Positions 34,056 through 43,855 of a stretch of DNA of 64,000 nt are shown here, piece after piece. The first letter of the stretch is position 1. Every line of letters starts with the position of its first letter. The position numbers and the translations under genes are program-made. The stretch spans positions 1 through 64,000 of the forward strand of contig NZ_JABASY010000003.1 in assembly GCF_016107685.1 (NCBI RefSeq). Reading direction: 5' to 3'. The stretch is from Brevibacterium yomogidense (GTDB lineage: Bacteria > Actinomycetota > Actinomycetes > Actinomycetales > Brevibacteriaceae). Under the pieces are notes generated by a model, which searched no databases, had not been told where the DNA came from, and worked only from the letters and a program-made list of their open reading frames with translations.

Positions 34056-35626
34056 TCCCTGTCGTCCCGGGTCGCGTCCGGATCGCGGTCGCCCCCGGCG
34101 TCGGCCGCCGGCTCCGTCCCCGCATACATGTCAGGCTGCACGAAAGGGGCGAGTTCCGCGGCGAGGGCATCGTCCACACGCGCCTGGAGAAGTGTGCCGT
34201 CTTCGAGGAAGCGCTCGTCGAGCACCGTTCCGCGGTCATGCACGCGACTCGCCAGCTCGCCCCGATCGAACGGGATGAGCACCGTCAGCTCGTGGGCCAT
34301 GACCGGGAGCATGCTCGCGATCCGTTCCCGCAGCGCCTCCAGCCCCGCCCCGGTGTGAGCGGATACTGCGATCGATCCCGGGTGCTCCACAAGGAGCGAG
34401 GACAGCGTCGTGGGGTCGGTGGCGTCCGACTTGTTGAAGACGACCAGCTCCGGCAGATGTGCGGCGGAGGCATCGGCCAGCACCTCACGCACCGCGGAGA
34501 TCTGACCGCCCGGGTCCGAATGCGACGCGTCGACGACGTGCACGATGAGATCCGCACCGGCAGCCTCCTCGAGCGTCGACCTGAATGCCTCGACCAGCTG
34601 GTGCGGGAGGTCCCGCACGAATCCCACGGTGTCTGTGAGGGTGTAGACCCGCCCTTCAGCGGTCTCTGCGCGGCGCACCGTCGGGTCCAATGTCGCGAAC
34701 AGCTGGTTCTGGACCATCACACCGGCGTCGGTGAGCCGATTGAGGAGCGAAGACTTCCCCGCGTTGGTGTAGCCGACGATCGCGGCCGACGGAACGGCAT
34801 TGCGCGCGCGGTCGGCCCTCTTCGTGATGCGGGCCGGCTCCATCGCACGGATCTGCTTGCGCAGCTTCGCCATGCGCGTCCGGATCCGCCGACGATCGAG
34901 TTCGATCTTCGTCTCGCCCGGCCCCCGCGAGCCGATGCCCTCGCCCCCCGCGACACGGCCACCGGCCTGACGCGACATCGACTCGCCCCAGCCTCGCAGG
35001 CGTGGCAGCAGGTATTCGAGCTGGGCCAGTTCGACCTGGGCCTTGCCCTCACGGGACTTCGCATGCTGCGCGAAGATGTCGAGGATGAGCACGACCCGGT
35101 CGATGACCTTCACCTTGACGACGTCCTCGAGTCCTCGCCGCTGGCTGGGCGGCAGCTCCGTGTCGATGATGACGGTGTCGGCACCGACCGCTTCCACGAT
35201 CTCCTTCAGCTCCCGTGCCTTGCCGCTGCCAAGGTACGTCCGGGGATCGGGTTTGTCGCGCTTCTGCATCACTCCGTCGAGGACGGTCGATCCTGCGGTC
35301 TCCGCGAGCGCGGCGAGCTCGCGGAGACTCATCTCCGCTTCCGTGGATCGTCCGGACTCGTAGAGGCCTGCGAGGACCACCTGCTCGAGCCGCAGCTGGC
35401 GGTACTCGACCTCCGTGACGTCCTCGAGTTCCGTCGAGAGTCCGCCCACCCGGCGGAGGGCGGACCGATCGAGCACATCGAGCTGCGACGCCTCCTCGTG
35501 CGACACACCGCCCGCGTCCAACGCCGAGGCCCGACCGAGGATGCGGTCGATCGCGCCGTCCCGATCATCGGAGGGCCCGGACTCGGTCGGATTCGTGGGA
35601 GTGGTCTCGTCGTCGCTCTGCGTCAT
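34052..35626 (-). CDS. hflX: GTPase HflX
   Basis: Ribosome-associated GTPase that splits stalled or heat-damaged ribosomes, 524 residues. The N-terminal nucleotide-binding-like domain includes VDTELPPSQRRGLE-type sequence (here IDTELPPSQRRGLED), followed by a helical linker with PGETKIELDRRRIRTRM. The G motifs are GYTNAGKSS (G1), DTVGF (G3) and NKSD (G4). I start at 35626 (Met-Thr-Gln-Ser); an in-frame start at 35668 would add 14 residues. It is coupled to the helicase gene downstream. Confidence 0.94.
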   Translation of the reverse strand: MTQSDDETTPTNPTESGPSDDRDGAIDRILGRASALDAGGVSHEEASQLDVLDRSALRRVGGLSTELEDVTEVEYRQLRLEQVVLAGLYESGRSTEAEMSLRELAALAETAGSTVLDGVMQKRDKPDPRTYLGSGKARELKEIVEAVGADTVIIDTELPPSQRRGLEDVVKVKVIDRVVLILDIFAQHAKSREGKAQVELAQLEYLLPRLRGWGESMSRQAGGRVAGGEGIGSRGPGETKIELDRRRIRTRMAKLRKQIRAMEPARITKRADRARNAVPSAAIVGYTNAGKSSLLNRLTDAGVMVQNQLFATLDPTVRRAETAEGRVYTLTDTVGFVRDLPHQLVEAFRSTLEEAAGADLIVHVVDASHSDPGGQISAVREVLADASAAHLPELVVFNKSDATDPTTLSSLLVEHPGSIAVSAHTGAGLEALRERIASMLPVMAHELTVLIPFDRGELASRVHDRGTVLDERFLEDGTLLQARVDDALAAELAPFVQPDMYAGTEPAADAGGDRDPDATRDDRE

Positions 35627-35669
35627 GTACTGCCTCTCTGCGGATGGATGCCCATTCTCCCACAGCACC

Positions 35670-35675
35670 TAGACT
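35670..35675 (+). promoter_or_regulatory. -10 element of a probably leaderless transcript
   Basis: TAGACT ends six bases before the ATG at 35682, too close for a ribosome site, so transcription likely begins at or near the ATG. No good -35 is visible. Confidence 0.45.
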
Positions 35676-35681
35676 CCTCCC

Positions 35682-36299
35682 ATGGCCGATCACTACTTCA
35701 CTGCGGCACCGGCGAGTGCCGCAGAGCAGCGGGAGCTCATCGTGCAGGTGGGTGGCCGGGACGTCGCAGTCGTCACGGCCTCCGGAGTGTTCTCCCCCGA
35801 CCATGTCGACACGGGGACACGAGTCCTCCTGGACCACGTTCCAGACCCGTCGCCGGGAGAGTTCCTCGACCTCGGCTGCGGATGGGGCCCCATCGTCCTC
35901 GATGCCGGCATCCGGGGTGCGGCTGCCGGCACCGACCTGCGCCTCTGGGCGGTCGACGTGAATGAGCGAGCACGCAGCCTGACTGCTGCCAATGCCGTTG
36001 CACTGGGGCTCGGCAGCGTGCACGCTGTGGAGCCGGGCGCAGTCCCGTCCGACGTCCGCTTCTCCACGATCTGGTCGAACCCGCCGATCAGGGTCGGCAA
36101 GGCCGTCCTCCACGACATGCTCTCGACCTGGCTGCCGCGACTCGCGCACGGGGGCAGCGCCTACCTGGTCGTGGCGAAGAAGCTGGGGGCGGATTCGCTG
36201 CTGAAGTGGCTCATCGAAGAGGGCGGCGACGAGTTCCCGGCCCGCCGCGTCGCCAACGCCAAGGGCTTCCGCGTCCTGCGGGTCGACCGCTCTGCCTGA
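35682..36299 (+). CDS. class I SAM-dependent methyltransferase, RsmC-like
   Basis: A protein of 205 residues. The SAM-binding motif is FLDLGCGWGPI at about 64-74, and the catalytic NPPIR motif lies in IWSNPPIRVGK. This NPPI signature marks N2-guanine or related base methylation, and the family includes the 16S rRNA G1207 enzyme RsmC; the N-terminal duplicate of RsmC is missing, as in most short Gram-positive homologues. It stands alone on the plus strand, divergent from hflX. Confidence 0.87.
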   Translation: MADHYFTAAPASAAEQRELIVQVGGRDVAVVTASGVFSPDHVDTGTRVLLDHVPDPSPGEFLDLGCGWGPIVLDAGIRGAAAGTDLRLWAVDVNERARSLTAANAVALGLGSVHAVEPGAVPSDVRFSTIWSNPPIRVGKAVLHDMLSTWLPRLAHGGSAYLVVAKKLGADSLLKWLIEEGGDEFPARRVANAKGFRVLRVDRSA

Positions 36300-36347
36300 G
36301 CATCGACCGCTCGACGCGATGGGCCGCCACCGTGCGGTCGGCGCGCC

Positions 36348-37286
36348 TCAGCCGGTGATGTCGAGTTCCAGGAGGGCCACCTCCGCAACGAGGACGGCCG
36401 GCCCGGACAGGAACACCCGCTCCGATTCGATCTCGACCCGCACAGCGCCACCAGGCTGGTCCACCGTCCAGTCGACCGGCCCGTCCGACCCGGCCCAGAA
36501 TCGGGCCGCCAGCGCGGCGGCACACGCTCCTGTCCCACAGGCCATCGTCTCGCCCACACCGCGCTCGTGGACCCGCATGCGCAGTCGCCCCGTGCGGGGA
36601 TCGGCATCTCCGTCGGCATCGACGACGATGTACTCGACGTTCGTCCCGTCCTCGGGAACCGGGTCCACGGCGGGTGCCGTCGCCAGCTCCGCACTGATGA
36701 GCTCATCGAGCGAGGGCAGCGCGACGACCGTGTGCGGGTTCCCCATGTCGACGCTCACCGCAGGCCGGTCGACGTCGACGCCCCGCGTGGAGACCACGGA
36801 GTCCGCTCCCCGATCGGAGTCGTCGGCACTCAGCAGCGGCAGGTTCCACCGCCCCATGTCGACGCGGTACCAGGGAGCCTGCCCCCCGGCGGGGTCCGCG
36901 ACCATCGTCACGGTCTTCACCCCTCCCCGCGTGCCGACGAGGATCGGCCGTGCGGGATCCACACGACCACGGCGGACCAGGTAATGGGCGAAGACGCGTA
37001 CGCCGTTGCCGCACATCTCCGCGACCGACCCGTCCGCATTGCGGTAGTCCATGAACCACTCCGCGCCCGCGGCGACTGCGGTATCCGCGTGCGTGGCGCT
37101 CTGGTCGCCGTCGACGAGCGCTGTGGAGCGCGCGACCCGGATCAGTCCGTCCGCACCCAACCCGCGACGCCTGTCGGTGAGGCGCCGCACCGTTTCCGCG
37201 TCGAGCCTGCCCCCGGCGTCCGGATCGTCGAGGATGACGAAATCGTTGGCTGTCCCGTGTCCCTTGGTCACCTTCACTGTGCTCAC
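36348..37286 (-). CDS. dapF: diaminopimelate epimerase
   Basis: PLP-independent epimerase that makes meso-DAP for lysine and cell wall, 312 residues. The two catalytic Cys are Cys92 in AEMCGNG and Cys250 in ETMACGTGACA. The N terminus GHGTANDFVILDD is typical (GxGNDF pattern with Thr-Ala inserted). The start is GTG at 37286. It follows miaA by nine bases on the same strand, the usual actinobacterial miaB-miaA-dapF order. Confidence 0.95.
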   Translation of the reverse strand: MSTVKVTKGHGTANDFVILDDPDAGGRLDAETVRRLTDRRRGLGADGLIRVARSTALVDGDQSATHADTAVAAGAEWFMDYRNADGSVAEMCGNGVRVFAHYLVRRGRVDPARPILVGTRGGVKTVTMVADPAGGQAPWYRVDMGRWNLPLLSADDSDRGADSVVSTRGVDVDRPAVSVDMGNPHTVVALPSLDELISAELATAPAVDPVPEDGTNVEYIVVDADGDADPRTGRLRMRVHERGVGETMACGTGACAAALAARFWAGSDGPVDWTVDQPGGAVRVEIESERVFLSGPAVLVAEVALLELDITG

Positions 37287-37295
37287 GCGCGCAGT

Positions 37296-38192
37296 CTACG
37301 GTGTGATCGCTGCGGCCCGTTCGACGAGGTCCGGGGCGTCGGCAGGCAGCACGTGGACCCGCCGGTCCCGTCGGAACCACGTCTCCTGACGCTTCGCGAA
37401 CTGGCGGGTCCGCACGATGGTCCGCTGGATCGCGTCGTCCTGCGTCATCGTGCCGTCCAGATGCGCCATGATCTCCGCGTAGCCGATCGCCTGCCCGGCA
37501 GTGGATTCCGGGCGGAGACCCTCCGCGCGGAGTCGGGCGACCTCGTCCACCCAGCCCGCTTCCCACATCCGGTGGACTCGGTCAGCGATCCGCCGGTGCA
37601 GGACGTCACGGTCGAGGACCAGACCGATCTGGATCGTGGGGCGCACGTAGGTGTAATCCGGCAAGTAGGCGGTGAAGGGCTCCCCGGTGATCTCGATGAC
37701 CTCCAGCGCCCGGACGACACGCCGCGCATCGCCCGGGGCGATCTTCTCCGCCGCAGCGGCGTCCAGACGGCCGAGGCGCGCATGCAGGACCGCGGAGCCC
37801 AGCGCCGCGGCTTCAGATTCGAGCCGTGCGCGCACGTCTTGGTCCGTTCCCGGGAAGCGCATGTCGTCGGTCACCGCGCGGACGTACAGCCCGGAACCGC
37901 CCACCATGACGGGCTGGAGTCCGCGCGAAGCGATGTCGTCGATCGCGCGGCGGGCAAGAGCCTGGAAGTCCGCCACACTCGCGGACTCGCCTATGTCGAG
38001 CACGTCGACGAGATGGTGCGGGATACCGGCCCGCTCGTCGACCGCCAGCTTGGCCGTCCCGATGTCCATGCCCCGATACAGCTGCAGGGCATCGCCGTTG
38101 ACGATCTCCCCGCCTTCACGTGCGAGGGCGATACCGAGGTCGGATTTGCCGGTCGCCGTGGCACCCACCACCGCGAGCAGCGGCCGCGTCAT
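37296..38192 (-). CDS. miaA: tRNA dimethylallyltransferase
   Basis: Adds the isopentenyl group to A37 of tRNAs reading UNN codons, 298 residues. The P-loop GATATGKSD is at 10-18; NGDALQLYRGMDIGTAK and VGGSGLYVRAVTD are diagnostic. The ATG at 38192 overlaps the stop of the upstream gene as ATGA. MiaB, encoded two genes upstream, acts on its product. Confidence 0.95.
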   Translation of the reverse strand: MTRPLLAVVGATATGKSDLGIALAREGGEIVNGDALQLYRGMDIGTAKLAVDERAGIPHHLVDVLDIGESASVADFQALARRAIDDIASRGLQPVMVGGSGLYVRAVTDDMRFPGTDQDVRARLESEAAALGSAVLHARLGRLDAAAAEKIAPGDARRVVRALEVIEITGEPFTAYLPDYTYVRPTIQIGLVLDRDVLHRRIADRVHRMWEAGWVDEVARLRAEGLRPESTAGQAIGYAEIMAHLDGTMTQDDAIQRTIVRTRQFAKRQETWFRRDRRVHVLPADAPDLVERAAAITP

Positions 38193-39007
38193 GCGTGCCA
38201 TCCGGATAGGGAGGTCTGCCGCTCCCGCGGCACACGCAGAGGTGCGTCCGCCTCGAGTGCGAAGACCCGGTAGCGCACGTGGTGGACGTCCGCGGACGCG
38301 AGGCCCACACCGCGAGCACCCGCGAGCTCGAGGGTGGCGAGCATGTCGATCCACGCTGCGTGCCCGCCCGCCCGGTCCTGCAGAGCAGCGATCCTCTCGA
38401 GGTCGACGGAACCGGTCAGAGCACGCTCCAGCTCCTCGTCGAACGCCACCGCTCCCTCGCGAGGTGCGAGCGGCGCCTCAGGATGAGCGGCGCCGGAGAA
38501 ATCGAGGGGAACGACCAGGGGTGCCGCCGACGGTGCGGTGCATCCGTCGCCCCCCGCGATCAAGCGCACATCCACTCCGGCTTCCAACCCGGCGAGGACC
38601 GCCACGAGCACCCCGGTCGGGATCTGAAGGGCGGTCCGGACAGATGCCTCGTCGAGCTCCTTCACCGCTGTGACGAGCTCGTCGCCCCGCAGCAGGTCCG
38701 ACGGTCGGCTCGTTCCCTCGACAATCGCGTGGTCCCGCACTCCCCCCGGCCCCGAGTACTCCATCGGCACTACCGGTCCTGCCGGCTCTTCGGCATGAAT
38801 CCTCGCACCCACGGCGAGACCGAGACCCCCGAGGCTCGCCACGGGAGGAAGCGCGGATCCCGGCACCCGTACGGTCCACGTGCGCGTACGGACGAGGACG
38901 CTGTGGACGGCGCTGCGAAGGCTCGCCATCTCCTCCGGCTCGCACGGATCGACCCCGCTGAGGAGGAGCGGCGTGCCGGGGATGAGGAGCGCAGCCGGGT
39001 CAGTCAC
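38189..39007 (-). CDS. conserved protein between miaB and miaA, LigB-like dioxygenase superfamily (tentative)
   Basis: A protein of about 272 residues, with no signal peptide. The region [21 protein letters not shown] followed by a [22 protein letters not shown]-like core resembles proteins annotated as class III extradiol dioxygenase subunit B-like, which sit between miaB and miaA in many actinomycetes. The metal His ligands are not clear to me, so catalysis is doubtful. The start is taken as GTG at 39007, overlapping the miaB stop by eight bases; GTG codons slightly upstream are possible. Confidence 0.65.
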   Translation of the reverse strand: MTDPAALLIPGTPLLLSGVDPCEPEEMASLRSAVHSVLVRTRTWTVRVPGSALPPVASLGGLGLAVGARIHAEEPAGPVVPMEYSGPGGVRDHAIVEGTSRPSDLLRGDELVTAVKELDEASVRTALQIPTGVLVAVLAGLEAGVDVRLIAGGDGCTAPSAAPLVVPLDFSGAAHPEAPLAPREGAVAFDEELERALTGSVDLERIAALQDRAGGHAAWIDMLATLELAGARGVGLASADVHHVRYRVFALEADAPLRVPRERQTSLSGWHA

Positions 39008-40505
39008 CCAGACCCACACGGAGGGTCGGCATGCCGAGTGATGTCGGCGCGGCCGGTCTGGAGCCTGCAGACGGGGTGCCGCAGGAGTCCGCCTGTGCAC
39101 GGTCGAAGGCATCCCCAGCCCGGGTCGAGCGGATCGTGTATCCCGAATCGCTGAGGAGGAAGTAGGGCTTGGCCTCGTCGACGACCACACTCACCACGTC
39201 CCCCGGGCGGGGAATCCCGACTGCGTCGTCCACACCCACATGTACCAGTCGGTTGTCCTCCGCACGACCCGAGAATCGCCCGTGCGCCTCATCCGGCTGG
39301 GCATGCACGAGCACGGACTGCCGCGTACCGATCAGTGCACGGTTCTCCCCGTGGGAGATCTGGTCCTGCAGCGCCGTCAGCCGCTCGAAGCGCTCCTGCA
39401 CGATCGCTTTGGGCACCTGGTCCGGCATGGTCGCAGCCGGTGTGCCGGGCCGGATCGAGTACTGGAAGGTGAAGGCCTGCGAGAACCGGGACCTGCGCAC
39501 CACGTCGAGCGTCGCGGCGAAGTCCTCCTCCGTCTCGCCGGGGAAGCCGACGATGATGTCCGTCGTGATCGCGGCGTGCGGGATGCGTTCACGCACCTCG
39601 TCGAGGATCCGCAGGAACCGTGCCGACCGATAGGACCGTCGCATGTCCTTGAGGATCCGGTCGGATCCGGACTGCAGCGGCATGTGGAGCTGCGGCATGA
39701 CCGTGGGAGTCTCCGCCATCGCTTCGATGACGTCTGTGGAGAAGGCGGCGGGGTGGGGACTCGTGAATCGCACGCGCTCGATCCCGTCGACGCGGCCGAC
39801 TGCACGCAACAGCTTGGCGAACGCACCCCTGTCGCGGAACTCCGCTCCGTAAGAGTTGACGTTCTGACCCAGCAGGGTCACCTCCACGACGCCTTCTGCG
39901 GCGAGTGCCTCGACCTCTGCGAGGATGTCGCCCGGGCGTCTGTCCTTCTCCTTGCCGCGCAGCGCGGGCACGATGCAGAACGTGCAGGTGTTATTGCAGC
40001 CGACGCTGATCGAGACCCACGCCGAGTGCGTCGATTCGCGCCGTGTGGGCAGCGTCGACGGGAAGACGTCGAGCGACTCGAGGATCTCGACCTGCGCTTC
40101 CGCATTGTGGCGCGCCCGTGCGAGCAGCACAGGCAGAGATCCCATGTTGTGTGTACCGAACACCACGTCGACCCAGGGCGCCCGCCGGATGATCGTGTCC
40201 CGATCCTTCTGCGCCATGCAGCCGCCCACGGCGATCTGCATGCCGGGCCGCTGCTCCTTGACGTGAGCGAGCCGCCCCAGATTGCCATAGAGCCGATTGT
40301 CCGCGTTCTCACGGACGGCGCAGGTGTTGAAGACGACGATGTCGGCCTGCTCGCCACCCGACGCCGGAACGTACCCGGCGTCATCGAGAAGCCCGGAGAT
40401 CCGCTCCGAGTCGTGCACATTCATCTGGCATCCGTACGTCGTGACTTCGTACGTCTGCGGGATCGCGGTGGTGGTCGCATCGGCGACGAGCGTGTTCTCA
40501 GTCAT
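39000..40505 (-). CDS. miaB: tRNA-2-methylthio-N6-dimethylallyladenosine synthase
   Basis: Radical SAM methylthiotransferase acting on the MiaA product, about 501 residues. The N-terminal UPF0004 domain has Cys in [15 protein letters not shown] and GGCMAQ (auxiliary cluster). The radical SAM CxxxCxxC motif lies in [17 protein letters not shown] domain ends the protein, followed by a short extension with Ser/Gly/Ala. I choose ATG 40505 (Met-Thr-Glu-Asn) with GGCGGA five bases upstream; ATG 40517 is also possible. Confidence 0.94.
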   Translation of the reverse strand: MTENTLVADATTTAIPQTYEVTTYGCQMNVHDSERISGLLDDAGYVPASGGEQADIVVFNTCAVRENADNRLYGNLGRLAHVKEQRPGMQIAVGGCMAQKDRDTIIRRAPWVDVVFGTHNMGSLPVLLARARHNAEAQVEILESLDVFPSTLPTRRESTHSAWVSISVGCNNTCTFCIVPALRGKEKDRRPGDILAEVEALAAEGVVEVTLLGQNVNSYGAEFRDRGAFAKLLRAVGRVDGIERVRFTSPHPAAFSTDVIEAMAETPTVMPQLHMPLQSGSDRILKDMRRSYRSARFLRILDEVRERIPHAAITTDIIVGFPGETEEDFAATLDVVRRSRFSQAFTFQYSIRPGTPAATMPDQVPKAIVQERFERLTALQDQISHGENRALIGTRQSVLVHAQPDEAHGRFSGRAEDNRLVHVGVDDAVGIPRPGDVVSVVVDEAKPYFLLSDSGYTIRSTRAGDAFDRAQADSCGTPSAGSRPAAPTSLGMPTLRVGLGD

Positions 40506-40570
40506 GGCATCCGCCATTCTATCGACGGCGCGCGTCGCAGGCCTCCTGCCGGTGCGATCACCGCCCGGGA

Positions 40571-41137
40571 TCACACGTGAGCGTGGTCGAAGGAGAGACC
40601 GTCAGCCCACCCCACACCGCGGAGGATGTCGTCCGCCACGCGATGGGTCTCGTCGTGGTCGAGTGGACCGTTCACCCCGCTGAAGGCGACGGCCAGGGTC
40701 ATCCCGCCGTCGACCTTCGCGAAGCGGGTCACAGCGCCTCCGATGAACTGCGAATCGGCGTCGACGACGACCGAGTACGCATACGTCCACGAAGACGTGC
40801 TGAGCGGGACGACGCGAACTCCCGGGTGGTCGTATTCCTCGCGCACCGAGTCCAGTGTGTGATCCCGAGGTCCTGAGCCGGAGGACACGACGGAGACGAA
40901 GACATGATCAGCCCGACCGCACCCCTGCCGGACGACGCCTCCCACCGGCGGCGCACTGAACGAGAGGACGGCACCGCTGCCATCGCCGTAGGAGCAGACC
41001 GGGTTCGCAACGACATCGGACGCAGGGGCTTGGAAGTATTCCGCCATCCGGGGCGTGAGGAATTCAGCGGAGTCGCTGGGCAACAGCAGGTCGGCATGTG
41101 CACGCCAGCGTGCCACCCGAACGAAATCTGCGGACAT
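40571..41137 (-). CDS. hypothetical protein upstream of miaB
   Basis: A soluble protein of 188 residues that I do not recognise. It opens with [20 protein letters not shown] and has alternating hydrophobic stretches suggesting a mixed alpha-beta fold ([31 protein letters not shown]). There is no signal peptide or membrane helix. The ATG at 41137 has AAGGAACAGGA upstream. It lies 65 bases before miaB and may be co-transcribed with it. Confidence 0.7.
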   Translation of the reverse strand: MSADFVRVARWRAHADLLLPSDSAEFLTPRMAEYFQAPASDVVANPVCSYGDGSGAVLSFSAPPVGGVVRQGCGRADHVFVSVVSSGSGPRDHTLDSVREEYDHPGVRVVPLSTSSWTYAYSVVVDADSQFIGGAVTRFAKVDGGMTLAVAFSGVNGPLDHDETHRVADDILRGVGWADGLSFDHAHV

Positions 41138-41197
41138 CGGTATTCCTGTTCCTTCTAGGACACACGAGCCGGCGGAAGCCGGACCGTAGTGGCCCTG

Positions 41198-41279
41198 AGT
41201 CTAGGAGCACCGAGCACCCTGCGCGCAATCGGATCCAGGCATGTCGCCAATATGTTATCACAGTTTCGGCGCAGATGCT
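41198..41279 (-). promoter_or_regulatory. candidate promoters upstream of the hypothetical-miaB operon
   Basis: TTAGCA (41274-41279), 18-base spacer and TAACAT (41250-41255) on the minus strand, in an AT-rich patch unusual for this window. A second -10, TAGACT (41198-41203), lies closer to the gene. Confidence 0.45.
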
Positions 41280-41300
41280 AACTGATCTCACTTGCATATT

Positions 41301-41963
41301 TCATGTGAGAGACGCGTCACCGTCATCGTCTAGCGCCTGTGCCGCCGCCCGCCGGGCAACGGATCCGGAGAAGCCGCGCCGCCCCAGCACCCCGAGGGTG
41401 CGCCGAAGACGCATGTCGTGCGGGAGTCCGCGCGTGCTCGCTGCCTTCTTGCGCGCCGCGTCCAGGGCGAAGGGGAAATCGTCGCCCACGTCGGCCAGCG
41501 CATCGCGTGCGTCCTCGTCCGACACGCCCTTCTCGCGCAGCGCACGTGAGATCGCGGAGAGCGAGCGTCCTTTCCCCGTGCGCTGCGAGCGCACGAACTG
41601 CTCGGCGAAGCGCACATCGTCGAGAAGGCCCGCGTGCTCCAGCTTGCCGAGCAGCACGTCGACGATCCGCTCTTCATGTCCACGGCCCACGAGCTTCTGC
41701 CTCATCTCGACCCGACTGTGATCGCGCAGGGCGAGGATCGCATATGCACGTTTCGACGCGTCCCTGATCGCTTCTGCGTCAGCGTCGTCCTCGCCCTCAG
41801 AAGCAGACCCGGCAGCAGCCTGCCCCACCGCGGCGCACCCCGTACCGGGCCGGCTCTCGCCGGCGAGGTCAGCGCCCCCCTGGGCCGGCGGGACCTCCGG
41901 AACAGCGTCGATGGCCTGCTGGAGCGAACTCAGCAGGGACTGACGATCGTCCGTCTCCGCCAC
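41301..41963 (-). CDS. recX: regulatory protein RecX
   Basis: Binds RecA and limits filament growth, 220 residues. The RecX core begins at about residue 68 (ASKRAYAILALRDHSRVEMRQ) and continues with ERIVDVLLGKLEHAGLLDDVRFAEQFV, the tandem three-helix repeats. The first 65 residues are low-complexity Ala/Gly/Glu. The start is taken as GTG at 41963, five bases after the recA stop; the low-complexity N terminus makes this uncertain. recA-recX co-transcription is usual. Confidence 0.9.
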   Translation of the reverse strand: MAETDDRQSLLSSLQQAIDAVPEVPPAQGGADLAGESRPGTGCAAVGQAAAGSASEGEDDADAEAIRDASKRAYAILALRDHSRVEMRQKLVGRGHEERIVDVLLGKLEHAGLLDDVRFAEQFVRSQRTGKGRSLSAISRALREKGVSDEDARDALADVGDDFPFALDAARKKAASTRGLPHDMRLRRTLGVLGRRGFSGSVARRAAAQALDDDGDASLT

Positions 41964-41967
41964 GCGG

Positions 41968-43074
41968 TCAGAACTCCGCGTGAGCAGGCTTGGGCGCGGC
42001 CTCCACCTGTTCCGCGGCGACCGCGTCATCCTTCGCGTCCGCTTCCGGATCAGCGAGGAGTCCGAGCTTCTGCTTGATCTTCGTCTCGATCTCATCGGCG
42101 AGCCCCGGGTTGTCGCGGAGGAAGTTGCGGACATTCTCCTTGCCCTGCCCCAGCTGATCCCCGTCGTATGTGAACCACGACCCGGACTTCCGCACGATCC
42201 CGTTGTCCACGCCCATGTCGATGAGGCTCCCCTCACGGGAGATCCCCTGGCCGTAGATGATGTCGAACTCCGCCTGCTTGAACGGCGGAGCGACCTTGTT
42301 CTTCACCACCTTGACGCGCGTGCGGTTCCCGACGGCGTCCCCGCCCTCCTTGAGGGTCTCGATCCGACGGACGTCCAAGCGGACGGACGCATAGAACTTG
42401 AGCGCCTTGCCGCCGGAGGTGGTCTCCGGGGAGCCGAAGAAGACACCGACCTTCTCACGCAGCTGGTTGATGAAGATCGCCGTCGTGTTCGAGGTCGACA
42501 GGGCACCCGCGAGCTTCCTCAGCGCCTGCGACATGAGGCGTGCCTGCAGACCGACGTGGGAATCGCCCATCTCGCCCTCGATCTCCGCCTTCGGCACGAG
42601 GGCCGCCACCGAGTCGATGACGACGATGTCGAGAGCGCCCGACCGGATCAGCATGTCCGCGATCTCGAGCGCCTGTTCACCGGTGTCCGGCTGCGAGACG
42701 AGGAGCTGATCGGTGTCCACCCCCAGCGCCTTCGCATATTCCGGGTCGAGCGCGTGCTCAGCGTCGATGAAGCCAGCGATCCCGCCCGCCCGCTGAGCAC
42801 TCGCCACCGCGTGCAGCGCCACCGTCGTCTTGCCGGAGGATTCCGGGCCGTAGATCTCCACGACGCGGCCGCGTGGGAGCCCGCCGATCCCCAGCGCGAT
42901 GTCGAGCGCCACCGAACCGGTGGGTATAGCTTCGATGGGCGCCCGGGTCTCGTCCCCCAGACGCATGATTGCGCCCTTGCCGTACTGACGGTCGATCTGA
43001 CCCAGCGCGGCGTCGAGAGCCTTCGACTTGTCCGCACCTGCCGTACGCGGCGTGCGACTGCTCTTCCCTGCCAT
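41968..43074 (-). CDS. recA: recombinase RecA
   Basis: Strand-exchange ATPase and LexA co-protease, 368 residues. Walker A is GPESSGKTT, Walker B lies in [16 protein letters not shown], and the L2 region includes [21 protein letters not shown]. The C-terminal tail is acidic ([17 protein letters not shown]), as is normal. The start ATG at 43074 has GGAGGAG upstream. A near-perfect LexA box lies about 155 bases upstream. Together with lexA and recX it forms the SOS core. Confidence 0.97.
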   Translation of the reverse strand: MAGKSSRTPRTAGADKSKALDAALGQIDRQYGKGAIMRLGDETRAPIEAIPTGSVALDIALGIGGLPRGRVVEIYGPESSGKTTVALHAVASAQRAGGIAGFIDAEHALDPEYAKALGVDTDQLLVSQPDTGEQALEIADMLIRSGALDIVVIDSVAALVPKAEIEGEMGDSHVGLQARLMSQALRKLAGALSTSNTTAIFINQLREKVGVFFGSPETTSGGKALKFYASVRLDVRRIETLKEGGDAVGNRTRVKVVKNKVAPPFKQAEFDIIYGQGISREGSLIDMGVDNGIVRKSGSWFTYDGDQLGQGKENVRNFLRDNPGLADEIETKIKQKLGLLADPEADAKDDAVAAEQVEAAPKPAHAEF

Positions 43075-43226
43075 GTCTCCTCCTCCAGCGGACCTCCGTG
43101 GTCACCTGTGCCAAGCCTAGGCATCGGCACGGACACGGCACCGCGAGCGCCCGAATGTGTGTATGGCCGCCCCGCTCGTCCCCAGACGGATCGACGCACC
43201 GCGGCCGTGGTCCAGCGTAGCGCAAT

Positions 43227-43242
43227 GGGAACACGTGTTCGA
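43227..43242. promoter_or_regulatory. LexA (SOS) box upstream of recA
   Basis: GGGAACACGTGTTCGA contains the perfect palindrome GAACACGTGTTC and matches TCGAAC-N4-GTTCGA at all but the first two positions. A -10-like TACGCT (43214-43219, minus) with TCGAAC as the -35 would place the box over the promoter. Confidence 0.7.
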
Positions 43243-43285
43243 ACGGATGCGGGGGCGTGTCACGAATCGTGTCTCACGGAGCGAG

Positions 43286-43513
43286 TCACAGAGGGGTCGA
43301 GTTCGGCTTGTCCCGCCCCAGCCGGCGTTCGTGCGGGACTCCGGCCGCATCGCAGATCGCTGCCCAGATCTCACGCGGGTCGTAGCCCGCGTCGAAGGCT
43401 TCCCGGGGTGTGACGGAGCCCAGGGTGCTGAGGGCGAGGTCGGTGTGGAGGGACGACGCGCGCGCGGCACCGAACTCGTCCTCCATCAGCTCCCAGTACA
43501 GAGCGTGGCGCAC
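43286..43513 (-). CDS. DUF3046 domain-containing protein
   Basis: A small protein of 75 residues matching the DUF3046 pattern: MRHALYWELMEDEFG at the start, then LSTLGSVTPREAFDAGYDPREIWAAICD. The function is unknown, but it is typically next to recA or recX in actinomycetes, as here. It sits between the ClgR-like gene and recA on the same strand; the LexA box lies 44 bases downstream of its stop. Confidence 0.88.
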   Translation of the reverse strand: MRHALYWELMEDEFGAARASSLHTDLALSTLGSVTPREAFDAGYDPREIWAAICDAAGVPHERRLGRDKPNSTPL

Positions 43514-43522
43514 GATCGGGGA

Positions 43523-43855
43523 TCAGACGCGGCCGGCCATGGCGGGACCGTCCGCCAGGGTGTCCTCGGACAGGACGCGCCGGGAGAGTTCGACCGGAAC
43601 GGTGTCGGGGATCGCGACGCCCTCGTCGAGTGCGAACCGATCGCTCACGTCGCGCAGGAGGATCGATACGGGCATCTCGAGAGCACCGCAGATCGACGCG
43701 AGCAGCTCCGAGGACGCTTCCTTCTGGCCGCGTTCGATCTCACTGAGATAGCCCAGCGACACACGGGCATCGGACGACACTTCGCGCAGCGTCCGGCCCT
43801 GACGACGGCGCGCGGTGCGCAGCGCATCGCCGATCTCGATTCGCAGAAGAGTCAT
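43523..43855 (-). CDS. XRE-type transcriptional regulator, ClgR-like
   Basis: A DNA-binding protein of 110 residues with a helix-turn-helix at about 7-65 ([40 protein letters not shown]). The sequence and the location by cinA, pgsA and recA match ClgR, the activator of clp protease genes in actinomycetes. The C-terminal tail ([16 protein letters not shown]) ends in hydrophobic residues and could be a Clp degradation tag, which is known for ClgR. Its ATG at 43855 overlaps the stop of a possible small ORF. Confidence 0.85.
   Translation of the reverse strand: MTLLRIEIGDALRTARRRQGRTLREVSSDARVSLGYLSEIERGQKEASSELLASICGALEMPVSILLRDVSDRFALDEGVAIPDTVPVELSRRVLSEDTLADGPAMAGRV

Noticed and set aside
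41286-41310. TCTCAC/GTGAGA hairpin as the recX terminator
   Set aside because: The stem is only six base pairs, overlaps the recX stop codon and has a large AT-rich loop.
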